Below, piece by piece: positions 34,835 through 46,057 of a stretch of 64,000 nucleotides of DNA (position 1 is the stretch's first letter; each line of letters starts with the position of its first letter). The stretch spans positions 196,954-260,953 of the forward strand of contig CAMXCT020000371.1 in assembly GCA_947184155.2 (NCBI GenBank), in the 5' to 3' direction. A program made the translations under genes and the position numbers. The notes under the pieces are model-generated. The model saw only the letters and a list, made by a program, of their open reading frames with translations, was not told where the DNA came from and searched no databases. The DNA is from Cladocopium goreaui. Taxonomy: Eukaryota; Sar; Dinophyceae; Suessiales; Symbiodiniaceae.

Positions 34835-35048
34835 AGCAGTGCAGCAACTATTGGAGTTTCCGACCCTTGGATCAATGGCCAGATTACCAAACGATGTGCC
34901 CAGGCTGGAACCACCAAGCGTGTGGCAGCACGACTGTTCTAATAACGCTCCAGATGAAGTGCGCCAGATCCACTGTGAGCGGCAACCTTTTTCAATGCTT
35001 AGCATACCTGTTCGTGAGAGCAAACAACCTGGCCGGCGGTTTCAACTA
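34835..35048 (+). CDS. Candidate coding island
   Basis: The frame reads VQQLLEFPTLGSMARLPN then DVPRLEPPSVWQHDCSNN and ends PGRRFQLII-stop. Two other frames are also open, so strand and frame are not secure. Confidence 0.3.
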
Positions 35049-35049
35049 A

Positions 35050-35785
35050 TTATTTAATTCACTGCTTTTATATGCGGTTGTCACCTTTTGTGTCCTTTTG
35101 TCATTTTGATCTTTTTATCTGGGCTGATTTGCCTCCAACTATTGATATGGCGGTTCCAAAAATGGAGGATACCCTCAAGTTTGGGATATCATTCTTTTAC
35201 TCCAAGATGCTTAGTTGGGGGGTTCAGCGGGATACACATCTTGGAGAAGTTGAAATCACCAACCACCCTGGCTGTTTTGCCCACTGGGGCGCCTTTGCTG
35301 CGTGAGTGGGCGGCGCGTTCGAAACTCTGAGTCGGAAAGTCTGGTGACAAACGGAGCTGATACCCGAAGTCAGTAGGTCAGTAAGTAGTAATTTTAGTAA
35401 TTATGGATGTGGGGTCTACTTTGTGTTGAATTGGGAGGAATATAGCCCAGGTATTAGTTTTAACATGTTTTAACTTCAGGGATGAAGTGCTTGACCCAAG
35501 ATGGTGCACTGTGCTTGACCCGGCCGGATCCATGAAAGAATTGCTTCGGTGACCGCTCCACGAACTGTAACTTGCAGGCAAAAGCAGCGATGTAACTCTT
35601 CTTTTACCTCAAGTTCCCAATGGATATCCCGTGATATCCCCAATGGATATCCCGTGGACTTCCCCAAAAAGGGAGGTTTGCCATTTATCCGCATCACTCA
35701 TTTCACTCTTATCGGCACTCTTGCTGGTTTCATCTGATGAAATCACGCCGCTTTCAGTAGCCCACACCTATTGTTGCAACGGTTC
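35050..35785. other. Unresolved
   Basis: GC-richer patches at 35220-35320 and 35510-35600 with competing frames. 'aatggatatcccgtg' occurs twice near 35620-35655. Confidence 0.3.
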
Positions 35786-35985
35786 AGGCTAGGATCAACG
35801 GCGAGTTTCAGCACGCACTCACGCCCGCGTTCCCTTCGCTGCACCCTTTGATGGCTGACTGGGACATGGAGACGGGCGATGCTTTCGCAATTGCTGCTGA
35901 CTATGGGTCCATGAAGGACGCCCCATTCAGTGATTCAGTGATTCAAGATATTCACGGAACATCCTGCGTCAAATCTTTCCTGATG
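35786..35985 (+). CDS. Candidate exon
   Basis: After 'ggttcag' the frame reads ARINGEFQHALTPAFPSLH, PLMADWDMETGDAFAIAAD and YGSMKDAPFSDSVIQDIH. It is one of the most protein-like islands in the AT-rich half. No family recognised. Confidence 0.5.
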
Positions 35986-36718
35986 ATTTTTGGGACGACC
36001 AGGGTGACCATGTCACAGCCATTGCATTTTGAAGACTGGGTTCTGAAAATCTGAAACTTGACAGAAAAGTTGGATCCCTAGGGTGACGATCGCTCATTTT
36101 TGATATGGGTTGAAAAAAGGGACAAATTTCTTAACCAGCAAGCACGATTACACAATTAATTATACGTGTGAATCTTAACCAGCTATCATTCTATATGAGC
36201 AACCGTAAAAACCCCGGCAATACTAAATATGTATTCGACGGACATTGGTTTATGGAAATTGATGGAAATTGTTAAAAACACGAGGTAAGCGATGGGACCT
36301 TCCCAAATTAGCGATACCCCTTTTCAAGGTTATGTCATCATATTTCTCTAATATCCACATTAGCGATACCCAAATATCACATATTATTCATAGTTCATCA
36401 CATATATATATATATATATATAAATGCAGCAGTTTCCTGCAAGCGATACCCCCCAAGTTTACCATATATCATTATTGTACAAACGTGTGGTAAGCGATGG
36501 GACCTTCCCAAATTTGTGGATGTCCTTTCCGTGAACCTAGGGTTTTCACAATCGCTCATATATATATATATATGTGTGGATAAGTATATACATATGTATA
36601 TAAACATATTTTCATGTGTATATATATATATAAATGTATATATATATATAAAAATGTATATATATATATATATATTCTGGTGATTCGATGTCAAGCTTCA
36701 GGACTGTTTGTCGCTGCC
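35986..36718. repeat. TA tracts and 'taagcgatgggaccttccca' direct repeat
   Basis: 'ggtaagcgatgggaccttcc' occurs at about 36282 and 36489. 'agcgataccc' recurs between them. TA tracts at 36402-36421, 36560-36575 and 36618-36676. Confidence 0.7.
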
Positions 36719-36891
36719 TTGTCTTTTCAGCAGAGAACGCTGCCAGCAGCATTCTTCGCTCTGCAAGGTTTTTTCGCTGGCCGAAGATGTGCGGCTCGCG
36801 GCTGTATCCACTGGTAGAGGAGGAAAAAACATGGGAGATGCTGGCAAAAGCCTCCAGCACTCGTGCGATCCGAAACAATAGCCAGTATCAA
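36719..36891 (+). CDS. Candidate exon
   Basis: Acceptor gtcttttcag, then frame AENAASSILRSARFFRWPKM followed by CGSRLYPLVEEEKTWEMLAK and ASSTRAIRNNSQ. Good composition. Function unknown. Confidence 0.45.
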
Positions 36892-36980
36892 TAAGGATAG
36901 CAGTTGTTAACCAGTTCTCTCAATCAAATTAATCGATTATGAAATATTATGATCCCTCTCTCAGATTTAAAACTGCCTAA

Positions 36981-37184
36981 ATGAAGGTGAACTGGCTTTG
37001 CCTGACATGCAGATCACAAAATTCCATGAGATTCTCTTGGGTTGTCAAAGGTCCTCCCCTGGAGGTTCGTACAGAGGACCTCTTGGACACGGGAGTTGAG
37101 GTTCCAAAAGGCCGACGGGGGAAATGGAGGTTCCATCATTCGGAGCTGATCAGAACATATCAGGACCATTTACACTTACCATGA
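36981..37184 (+). CDS. Candidate exon
   Basis: The frame contains GPPLEVRTEDLLDTGVEV then PKGRRGKWRFHHSELIRTY. Plausibly the next exon of the same gene as the previous island (same strand, about 90 bp apart). Confidence 0.4.
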   Translation: MKVNWLCLTCRSQNSMRFSWVVKGPPLEVRTEDLLDTGVEVPKGRRGKWRFHHSELIRTYQDHLHLP

Positions 37185-37369
37185 TTTGACCAACAAAAAA
37201 ATTACTTAATAATGGAGACATATTGGGGTTAATCTATGGTTGACTGGTTACCATTCGTGTGTTTGAGCCGTATACCGGTATACCTTAATTCAGGAATAGG
37301 GACAAGATCTAACCAATGATGATCTGGTTGGAGTTTTCCAATGTTTTCCCTCTATTTCAACCATTCCAA

Positions 37370-37480
37370 GATGGGATGATGATCCCTAATGACGACTGTC
37401 TTTTTGAGGGTCCGAAACCACCACTGATTGGTGTATTCAGCGAGCAGCTTGTTCCTGGCTTGTACATGAGAAGGCTGATA
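37370..37480 (+). CDS. Weak candidate exon
   Basis: The frame reads MMIPNDDCLFEGPKPPLIG then VFSEQLVPGLYMRR, and ends at a MITE-A copy. Confidence 0.35.
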
Positions 37481-37488
37481 TTTTTATG

Positions 37489-37597
37489 TACCCTCTGGTT
37501 ATTTGTTACATAGCCATGGAAAATGGCCCATAGAAATAGATTGTTTACCTATTAAAAATGGTGATTTTCCATGGCTATGTTAAATAACCCGATGGTA
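37489..37597. mobile_element. MITE-A copy 9
   Basis: Near full-length. Right terminus drifted to 'aacccgatggta'. Confidence 0.85.
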
Positions 37598-37849
37598 TAA
37601 CCCTACTGTGATTAATGGCTAGTTATCGAACTATAATGACTGCTTTTGTCCGGTATAGCAACAATGTAGCTGCCAAGAGGTCTACCAATTAACCAATCCT
37701 ATCCAGCCATCAAAAGTCATACACTGCACGATTGCAAACAACTGTGAAGGGCACGTGGGTCAGGTAGGGCTATTTGTATCTATTTCTTACTTGTAAACGG
37801 GCTGTCTCAGGTGGGGCATATTCCCTTCTTTTCATTGTATGCTAGTGAA
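37598..37849. other. Nothing recognised
   Basis: No supported feature. Confidence 0.4.
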
Positions 37850-38050
37850 CTGGTTAGTTAGTTGGGTTTTGATTGGGTTGGGTAGGTTAATTACGTTAGT
37901 TAGTTAGTTAGTTAGGTTAGTTGGTTGGTTGGTTGGTGGGTCGGTCGGTCGGTCGGTTAGGTAAGTAGTTCGTTAGTTAGGTCGTTGGCTAGATAGCTAC
38001 TTGGTTAGATAGTTCTTTCGTTCGCTCGTTCGTTACTTAGTAGGTCAGCT
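37850..38050. repeat. GTTA/GGTT/GGTC tetranucleotide array
   Basis: Successive runs of gtta, ggtt and ggtc with drift to gttc. Confidence 0.9.
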
Positions 38051-38681
38051 ACTGATATATATGTTATATACAATTCTATGCGCGCCTATTTTTGCCCGCG
38101 CGCATATAGCCCCTCCGACTTTTCTTCTCAGTTGCTAGTTTTTCCCGTTCTTACTCCTCGTATGGGAGAATGGACAGTATTGTCAGCTAGACAAGGAGAT
38201 GGGTACAACGACCATGATTTTTGGCACAGAAAGGAACCATGTCCGTGAGCCAGTACAGTTTTTCGGTCTAGGGGTCAAGAGATCAGGGCCCAAAACTTTG
38301 TACCATTGGGCCTCCAGGGCGTTATAGCTTATATATACACAGTGTATACATGTATATATATATACACATACTTATATATGTGGGGATGAACATAGACGAC
38401 ATTTAGCTGACAATGTTTTGAAAAACTGTTCTATTCATTTTCGCAATGGCAAACTGATGAACATATCATGTCATTTTCTTGGCGGATATGTATCACCATA
38501 CATACAGCAGTCCACATCAGCAGATCAGTTGTTTGCTCTTTCAATTCAAAGTTATTTGGCCCCCAGGCAACATTTGGATACCAAAAAAATCGAGAATTCA
38601 TACATTTAAACATACTAAGATTGGAACGTTCAAACTTTCGTTATGAACTTTCGGACTTTTAACGTACCTCCAAAAAACGGG
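38051..38681. other. Nothing recognised
   Basis: A palindromic TA/CA tract at 38331-38375; no coding island. Confidence 0.4.
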
Positions 38682-38772
38682 TACCCTCTGGTACACTAAG
38701 AGTTTGCGAACTGGAAAATCGCCATTTTTCTATGGGTAAATCAACGATTTCGACTGGGCCATTTCCAGAGGC
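38682..38772. mobile_element. MITE-A copy 10
   Basis: It starts taccctctgg and closes at ccagagg. It shares 'gtaaatcaacgatttcgact' with the first copy, defining a subfamily. Confidence 0.65.
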
Positions 38773-38885
38773 ATCCTGGCCAGGTGAATCCTTGGCTGTG
38801 CTGGTGTTGGATGTGCATGTGGATGGTGGAGATTGGGGCGACGGCCGCCTGCCAGAGGCGCCAGATACGTTAACCGTGGGGGGCC
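38773..38885 (+). CDS. Candidate exon
   Basis: The frame reads SLAVLVLDVHVDGGDWGDGR then LPEAPDTLTVG. Alternating hydrophobics plus Asp/Gly look like a beta-strand and turn. Unknown. Confidence 0.35.
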
Positions 38886-40016
38886 GGGGGGGACCGGGGG
38901 AACCATGGAAAAATCATGGGAAAACTGTGCAAAAAGTCATGGAACACATGGGAAATCGTGGGTTTCGCCAGGGAATTTTGATGGTTTGTTACTGATATCT
39001 ATGGAATCTATGGAGGTCATAAACCAACGAACCAGTAGGGTGTTATCATGTGTTATGTGTTATCAAATGTGGCTGGAACATCCCCAAACTAAATGGATAT
39101 TTTCAGCTCGGAAAATCATTGAAGTATATAAATAGTGTTGCAGCAAAGCCATGTTTGGTTACCGGGAGGTATCCAGAACTTGGAACGGAAAAACGACGAT
39201 CGAGTCCGACTTCTGTGCGTCATATTAGCCCATAAAAATCTGCCCAGGGGTATCTGGCAAAATCGATGGGTAACCAGATTGGTGAATGGATGGTTGCTAG
39301 TAAAATTTGTAGAGGAATGCCTTGAACAGACCAGATCAATCATGATAAATCTGCTTCTTGGATGGCATCATGGCTACATGAGGTCGCTGTAAAAAAATAT
39401 CCATGAGACGCTCAAACGTTGGAAGTCAGTCTCCGGGAGATCTGAATTCACCTGCAGGAACTGGAGAAAAAGGAGGTTTGGTTGAGTTGAGAGCTCAGGG
39501 TGGGAGCATCAATTTGCACACGGGCGTGTCTGAAAATATCTGAAAATTATGATTAACCAATAGTTTTTTTTTTGGAGGGGGGTGTTCCCTGAAAATGGGG
39601 TGCCCCTAAATCCATTGCTTAACCATGCTTCTCCCTAAACAAAATTGCCATTTTATGGGTACATTCCATGTTCAGACACACCCATATAGGCAATGTTTTG
39701 GGGACTTCCCAAAAATCACCAAGCATTCCGGGGTGGAGATTGATAGTGTTTTGCTTTGATTGCCATGAGATTTGCGTTGATTTGGCGTGATGGAGAGCCA
39801 ACACTAAACCCAAAAAAAACAGAAGAAGCAGCAGAATCTTTCCATAAGAAAGATCAAACAGATACTGATTCAATTTGATTCATATCATTACATCCACTTG
39901 TTTCGTTCAAGAAACCAATAGATTCAATAGACCCACAGAATTGCATTTCGGCATTTCCATTTCCAGTCATTTCCATATGATTTTTCATTAGATAGATACG
40001 ACATGATACTCATAGA
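38886..40016. other. No supported gene
   Basis: Short open frames on both strands; a T/G run near 39566-39590. Confidence 0.35.
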
Positions 40017-40110
40017 ATTGGATGATGGGAAAATTTACAGGAAACCCCTATATTTGATGGTAAAAACCATGGTTTCCTGTAGATTTTCCCTTAAACCAAT
40101 CCATTGAGAT
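40017..40110. mobile_element. MITE-B copy 4
   Basis: 'gggaaaatttacaggaaacc' and 'ggtttcctgtagattttccc' are near-perfect inverted arms around a short loop, the clearest fold-back of this family. Confidence 0.9.
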
Positions 40111-40399
40111 ACGAATTCACCACGAGTCGCAACGTTTCGTGGTGCTTTGGCGACCGCTGGCGACCGCGACAGAGGTCTGTTGTCCCGACTGGCTCCAGGA
40201 CACCGCATCGAGGTGTGTTTCACTGGGTAAATCATGGTTAGAAGGGGAAATTATATGAAATTATCCCAATAAAGATCAATAAAGATCAAAATTTCAGCCT
40301 TATTTAACAGCTTGGTGAATTAGCAAAATGATTTAATGATTTACCTGGATATGATGGACATTAGCTCTATCAAACCATGGTTCAAACCCTTTGCGGTTG

Positions 40400-40506
40400 C
40401 GCCGAAGATCGCCGGATAGGAGGCCGCATGGTGGTGAATCTGGGATCCACCACTCAAGGCGCCGAGCCGGTGGTAACGGTGAGAGGAGGGGCCAAGGTCC
40501 AATTTG
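40400..40506 (+). CDS. Candidate exon beside MITE-A
   Basis: The frame reads GGRMVVNLGSTTQGAEPVV then TVRGGAKVQFVGK and abuts the MITE. Strand-turn-strand composition. Unknown. Confidence 0.4.
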
Positions 40507-40516
40507 TTGGGAAATA

Positions 40517-40620
40517 TACCCTCTGGTAATTTAACGTAGCTACTGTAAATGGCCATTTATAGTTGATTTACCCATTAAACATGGTGATTTTCCATAGCTA
40601 CGTTAGTTTACCAGAGGGTA
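40517..40620. mobile_element. MITE-A copy 11
   Basis: A complete copy: 'taccctctggtaatttaacg' to 'gttagtttaccagagggta'. Confidence 0.9.
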
Positions 40621-40625
40621 GAGGG

Positions 40626-40760
40626 GCCAATCTGCTATGATTCTTTCCTAGAACTGGATGATGGGAAAATTTACAGGAACCCCCGATCAATTTTATGGAA
40701 AAAAACGCCCATGGTTTTCGGTTAAGATTTTCCCTTGAGCCAATCTGCTATGATTCTTGA
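40626..40760. mobile_element. MITE-B copy 5 with flanking direct repeats
   Basis: A MITE-B core (gggaaaatttacaggaac ... gattttcccttgag) sits between two copies of 'ccaatctgctatgattctt'. Confidence 0.7.
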
Positions 40761-41727
40761 TCAGGTACCTATGGGTTATCTTTGGTTCTTGAAAAAAAAG
40801 GGTGGTTATCTTTGGCCCTCGATGAATCCTTCGGAAAAAGTGAACGGTGGGCCTTGGGCCCCTTTGGACCTAGTGATAGGTGCATCATAGAAGCCGGTCC
40901 CTCAAGCACCCATCCAACATATATATATATACACACGTAATCACACGTATCACGTGTAATTCCTTTTACACATATCTATACATACTACTTGTATTATCTG
41001 ATGTGTTTGTATTATGCAACATCGATACCCCAAACGGATTCAAAAGGAGGAACGGTGCCATATGAGTGGGTAAACGTAGGTTGGCCTGTTTAATGCGAGC
41101 TGGTTTGCTTTGCCATCAACGGGAGTATATTCTTCTACAACTTTTCTTCTTCTTCTTCTTCTTCTTCGTATTTTACACACATATAATATACGATATACGT
41201 ATTTAACACGCACATGTATATATACTACGTAGAATAACCATAATACGGATATGTGTAACAATAGCAGTAAATAGCAATAACAATAATATATATATATATA
41301 TAATTGTATATGTACACACCCACAAAAACAAATAAATGAATAGCTATATCTATAATTGTGTATATATATATATACACTAAAAAAAACCAACTAGATAAAT
41401 GAATAACTATGGAGAGAGAGATATGTTCATCTGACCAGCTACTGCAGTTTTTTTGCCGCACCTGAGCTCAACCATGATACATTCTTTGGAGGGAATATGC
41501 AAGTATATAAGTTGAAATAGCATCAAAGGAAAGCCTACAGGAAAGTGCGATATTTGATATTTTGGGTTTCTGGTCTCAAGTCTGCAGCCAATCCATTGAT
41601 ATGCTGAAAAAAAAGTTTGCCATCTTCCACAAAACACTACAACCATCCCTTCCTCCATTCATATTCAACACCAGAAACCATGGTTTAGAAGGTCGGGAGT
41701 TCACTTAAATATTTGGGACAGAGGGTG
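40761..41727. repeat. Microsatellite-rich stretch
   Basis: TA at 40918-40935, CTT at 41140-41168, TA/AATA tracts at 41270-41380. No gene supported. Confidence 0.7.
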
Positions 41728-41833
41728 TACCATCTGGTTATTTAACATAGCCATGGAAAATCACCATTTTTAATGGGTAAATCCACTATTTCTATGGTCA
41801 TTTTCAATAGCTATGTTAGTTTACCAGAGGGTA
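41728..41833. mobile_element. MITE-A copy 12
   Basis: A complete copy with a mutated left end (taccatctgg) and an intact right end. Confidence 0.9.
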
Positions 41834-41871
41834 AACCATATCTTTGGGATTCCTCAAATATGTTGGTGACG

Positions 41872-41960
41872 ACCGACGAGGAGTGGAGGCCTTCATGGGC
41901 GCCTTGCTGGGGGCCCGGGACGCTGCAGATGAGCTGGAGGTGGAGGTCCGTAAAAGCCAT
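41872..41960 (+). CDS. Candidate exon
   Basis: A GC-rich island with frame GVEAFMGALLGARDAADELE then VEVRKS. The helix looks real. Unknown family. Confidence 0.45.
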
Positions 41961-43211
41961 GCTTTCCTTAGGAAAACCATCAACAAATAGTGAATTTTCA
42001 TGGATTTTTCCACATCATTGGCAATGAATAACCATGAAACATGGTGATATGAGAGGGGTATAATGAGATGAGATATCAATGAGAGGGATATGTATATATA
42101 TATATATATATGTACATATATGTATATAGAACTGCTGATTTAAGCATAAATCCCTTCCATTCATATTTAAAACACCCTAGAAACCACGGTTTAGTCAGGA
42201 ATTTGCACTGAAAATTGGGAGCATAGAAAGGGGGTGTTTGCCATATCTTAGCGGGATGGGAGTAGAAGGAGAAATTCGCTCCGACGATCACCTTCCGAGC
42301 GCTGCCCTTTGGCATACCAACTACCATGTATCTAAATGGCACAGGCCTGTTGTTCAAGATAATCAGCAACTTTCCATTCCTATTTGTGATGATTACTGCC
42401 AGTCGGTTCTATTCTCTGGATGGGTTGCAGCCACTGGTACAGGTATGGGGCAACGTAAATGTCTCAAAGAAGGCTGGGCATGGTATGGCATGGTTTTAAA
42501 ACTAATGCAGTCCCCCATTCATACTAACACCCCTTTTTTAAGTACCATAGCTTGGCAAGGGCTAAAAGCATATATTATTTGCAACGGGGGTTTAATGTGT
42601 TTTTTTTTATCGATTTTGGATTGTTTCTTCAGTGGAACTGATGGAACTGATAGCCTGGTGCCTAACATGCTGAGGGGAAATCCACGATGCCATGGTCCAA
42701 AGCTGGATTACATGTGTTGGGAGAGAGCCATGCCATGCCATGCCATTATTTATAGGGATATATATATATATATATATATATCAACACCCATAAAAAAGAT
42801 ATAACAATCATTGATTTATATGGTTTTGGGGGTTGCTATGCCCATCTGGAACGATTACTGCGCCAGGACGTTTCGGAGATGAGCCTCTTGGGTTTCCAAC
42901 TAGGGGCAGGGGTTGGATCATCAGCAAAACTGGAGCAGTTCACTGTAAAATCTGCTTCTTCTTATGCACTTCGGGTCAATTTGGCGATTTTCCTTGACAT
43001 TCTCTAGAATTTTAAATTCAAAACCAGATCCATACTTCGCCATGCTGTTGTGAAATTGGGGATCCCGCTGCGTATAAAACCAGTCCTGGGGAAGCTGCCA
43101 GGCCGTTTTTCATGGCCTGGCCAGCAGTCCACTGTCATGAGGTTTTTTTAATATCCATGGCCACAAGGTGGTCAGAATGGTCATTACTAAGATGATCATT
43201 ACTGTAATGGG
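41961..43211. other. Non-coding; a long but unconvincing open frame
   Basis: TA tracts at 42096-42128 and 42757-42782. A 188-codon forward frame (42238-42804) runs into the TA tract, has odd composition and competes with an antisense frame, so it is not called as a gene. Confidence 0.4.
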
Positions 43212-43308
43212 TACCCTCTAACATAGCCATTGAAAATGGCCCATTTATAGATGGTTTACCTATTAAAAATTGTGATTTTCCATGGCTATGTTAAATAACC
43301 AGAGGGTA
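43212..43308. mobile_element. MITE-A copy 13
   Basis: The left end is shortened (taccctctaacatagccatt) and the right arm is full. Confidence 0.85.
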
Positions 43309-43991
43309 TGTGAAATAGTGGTAACCATGCCCAAAAAATAACAAAAGGACAGAAGATGGTCTAGGTATGTCTAGGTCCACCGCTGCCGTCTTCCCATGTT
43401 TTGGACCCATTTCCACGCCCAGGGAATGGGAATTTGATGTTGCTCTTTGGCCCATTGCTAGTGGAGCGTTGGCAAGCGATCTGCTCCGGCCGGTGCCCAA
43501 GGGACGGAAAAACCATGGGTTTTTCCGGACATGATCTACAGGATTGGATTGTGAGTCATGGGTAGGAAAGCAGGCACAAGGTCCCCAGTGGTCCGCTTCT
43601 TGAAATTTCTGAGGGCGCCTGCAACGGTTGGGAGGCCAAGAAAGTGCACACTGTGCACCTGATGTGGTTCCTATTGATTTCAGTTATGAACATACTCCCC
43701 ATTCAATGATTTAACCCACGGAGAGCAGGTTGTTATGAGAATATTTCCCGTTTAGGTCCGTTTACCCGTTTAGGTAGATTATGATTTAATATACTCTCTG
43801 GAGCATTTGTTTTCACAGACACTTGTTGATCAAAGATAACATTAGTTCAGGGGTGACATTCTCCAGAAAACCCCGAACATGAGTGGAATTTCTACGGACC
43901 CAAAATGGGACTCCCGGACTCCCATGCTACTCCCATGTTCGAAACACCTATGGAATCCATATGGAAAGAGTGGGTTGGGGGTCCCATCAGC
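43309..43991. other. No supported gene
   Basis: 'gtttaggt' and 'gtttaccc' short repeats near 43750. Nothing else. Confidence 0.35.
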
Positions 43992-44095
43992 CAGAGGGTA
44001 GAGCCGGAGCCATGAGGTCGGCTGAGTGGGTTGATCTGCATCGCTTGCTTGAAAGTTCGCAATCCGTGCGCACGCCAGGGATTGCTGAGCAAAAA
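43992..44095 (+). CDS. Candidate exon
   Basis: The frame reads AGAMRSAEWVDLHRLLESSQ then SVRTPGIAEQK. Helical. Unknown. Confidence 0.35.
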
Positions 44096-44739
44096 AAAAA
44101 CGGCAAGACGCTCGAGCGTGATTTTGATGGTTCAGAATGGTTCGTGGTTCGTAGTTATCAACCAATTAAGTTTAAAGTTATTGATGGTTATTGACGGCAA
44201 AAAACTCTAGTTCTTAATGGCTATCGAATGTTCTACTTTGTTTTTCTATGGTTTTTAATGATCAATGGGTGCAACCTGATGAGGGTGGCATCTCCAAGAA
44301 CCTGAACCTGATGAGGACCAAACCATTGCCACAAAAGGTATTTCATTAGGACGATCCCCTTGCTGAATTCATATGAATTAATAAGGTTGAATGGATTTTT
44401 CATGGGATCTATGGGGAGTTATTTTTGATGTGTTGAAATATAAAAGTCGTACCTGTTTCCCGTACCTGTTGCACAGCTAGGACGGCAATGGAGAGAGGGA
44501 GGGGAGAGAGAGAGAGAGAGAGAGACAATCTGAAACATGGATCTCTGGTGTAGTGGTACGCGCTCAATTCTGCAACAACTGAATTCCCCATGTCCAAACT
44601 TTCCGAAGGGTATTGCTTTCAATTGAAGAGATCGTTCTGCCTATACATTGGTGGGCGGCAGTGCTCAAGCCCTTGCGATTTTGAGCTCCATTTTTTCTTG
44701 GACCCGATTTCCCTTGTTGTTAGTCAGGTATATCCTGCA
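44096..44739. other. GA microsatellite; otherwise unrecognised
   Basis: GA repeat at 44490-44526. 'tgtagtggtacgcgctcaa' at 44549 resembles a tRNA-type box A, but no box B follows at normal spacing. Confidence 0.4.
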
Positions 44740-45170
44740 CGTTTACATGGAACATCATAGAAATATGTTTATAGTTTATATACATATTCATATGTATGCA
44801 TGCATATGTTTGCACACATACACACGTGCACATATTATCTACATATATATAATTACACATGCACAAATAAATTGAATAAATAAATAAATGTAAATACATA
44901 AAATCATTAATAAATATAAATACATTCATAAATAAATACATAAACAAATACATAAATAAATACATAAATAAGTAAATAAATAGATACATACATATATATA
45001 TATGTATATACACGCGCACACACACACACATATATATATGTATACATATGTATACACATAAATATATATATATATATATATATGTATGAACACATAGATT
45101 ATAGATGTATATTTAATACACTATCATTTTAGGTATATATACAAATGTGTCTATATATATCTCTGTCTCG
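44740..45170. repeat. AAAT/TACA/TA compound microsatellite
   Basis: About 400 bp of cataaataaata-type units flanked by TA/CA tracts. Confidence 0.95.
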
Positions 45171-45979
45171 TAGTGTGTGCACTTTTTTTTGACGAATGTT
45201 CCAGCATGCCGGGGTGTCATGCGTCTTCCCCTCCGCTTTTGCGAGTGCGATGGCGCGATGAGGGATGGGAATTCGTGAGCCTGCAGGTGCGATGCAGCTT
45301 TGCGACAGATTTGTTTGTCCTCCTCATACCATGGGATACCTAACGATCTCTCAATTCGTTTATCTCCACAACTTGAGATTGGTGCAGCTTTGTAGCATCA
45401 AATTCTCTCAGCCATCCTATTTCGAAGTAGTATCGACGTATTTCATCTTGCTCCAGAGAGAGATTTTGTAGGTAATTCTTTCATTTTGTGATCATCAAAT
45501 TTCGGCGAGCCCTCCGCCAGGTGGAAAATCACTGGGTTACAAGCTGGACCTGCCAGTGCGAAGCTTCAACTCAGTCACTGGGCTGCAGGATCTCCTTGGT
45601 GTGGGTGTCCAGAGTGAATGAGATCGAACTTTGGTGGAAAAAGAAGCAGGGATCAAGTAGGATCTTCCAATCATTTCAAGGTGGTAATCTGATGTGCTAG
45701 GATCCTGGCCATTTGTATATTTGGGAATTATTGCGGGAATGGTAGATTTAGCGGCCCATCTTAGTATTGAGTGCTTGAAGGTTCCTATTGGATCAGTTGC
45801 AGGAACTTGTGTCAAGACGACTTCTCCCTGTCGTCTTGTTGGGGGGTATCCCAAGTGCCGATGCATCTTCAATCTGCTGTGACTCCGTCAGAGACCTTGA
45901 GTATTGGATTTGTTCAGAGGCCCATTTAGCTCGGTTCGGTTTACACGCACACACATGTGTGTGTATACATATATATATA
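45171..45979. other. Left flank of the four-gene element
   Basis: Competing short frames around 45480-45880 and a CA/TG/TA tract at 45948-45979 that abuts the element end. Confidence 0.35.
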
Positions 45980-46057
45980 CCTGGAGCCTCGAGAAGGGAA
46001 CAAATTTCTTGGATTTTGGGAATTTCTGGGTTTAACCCGGAAATTCTTCAAAAACCC
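45980..46057 (+). repeat. Left end: degenerate TIR and subterminal motifs
   Basis: It starts cctggagcctcgag next to TA repeats and includes aaatttct, ggatttt and a near-perfect palindrome gaatttctgggtttaaccc + ggaaattc. A further aaacccggaaatttg follows. Its inward order matches the reverse complement of the right end. Confidence 0.5.

Noticed and set aside
42238-42804. 188-codon forward open frame
   Set aside because: It runs into a TA microsatellite, has unusual composition, no recognisable motif and an antisense competitor.
44540-44620. tRNA/SINE-like box A (tgtagtggtacgcgc)
   Set aside because: No box B or cloverleaf at proper spacing, so neither a tRNA nor a DinoSINE could be supported.
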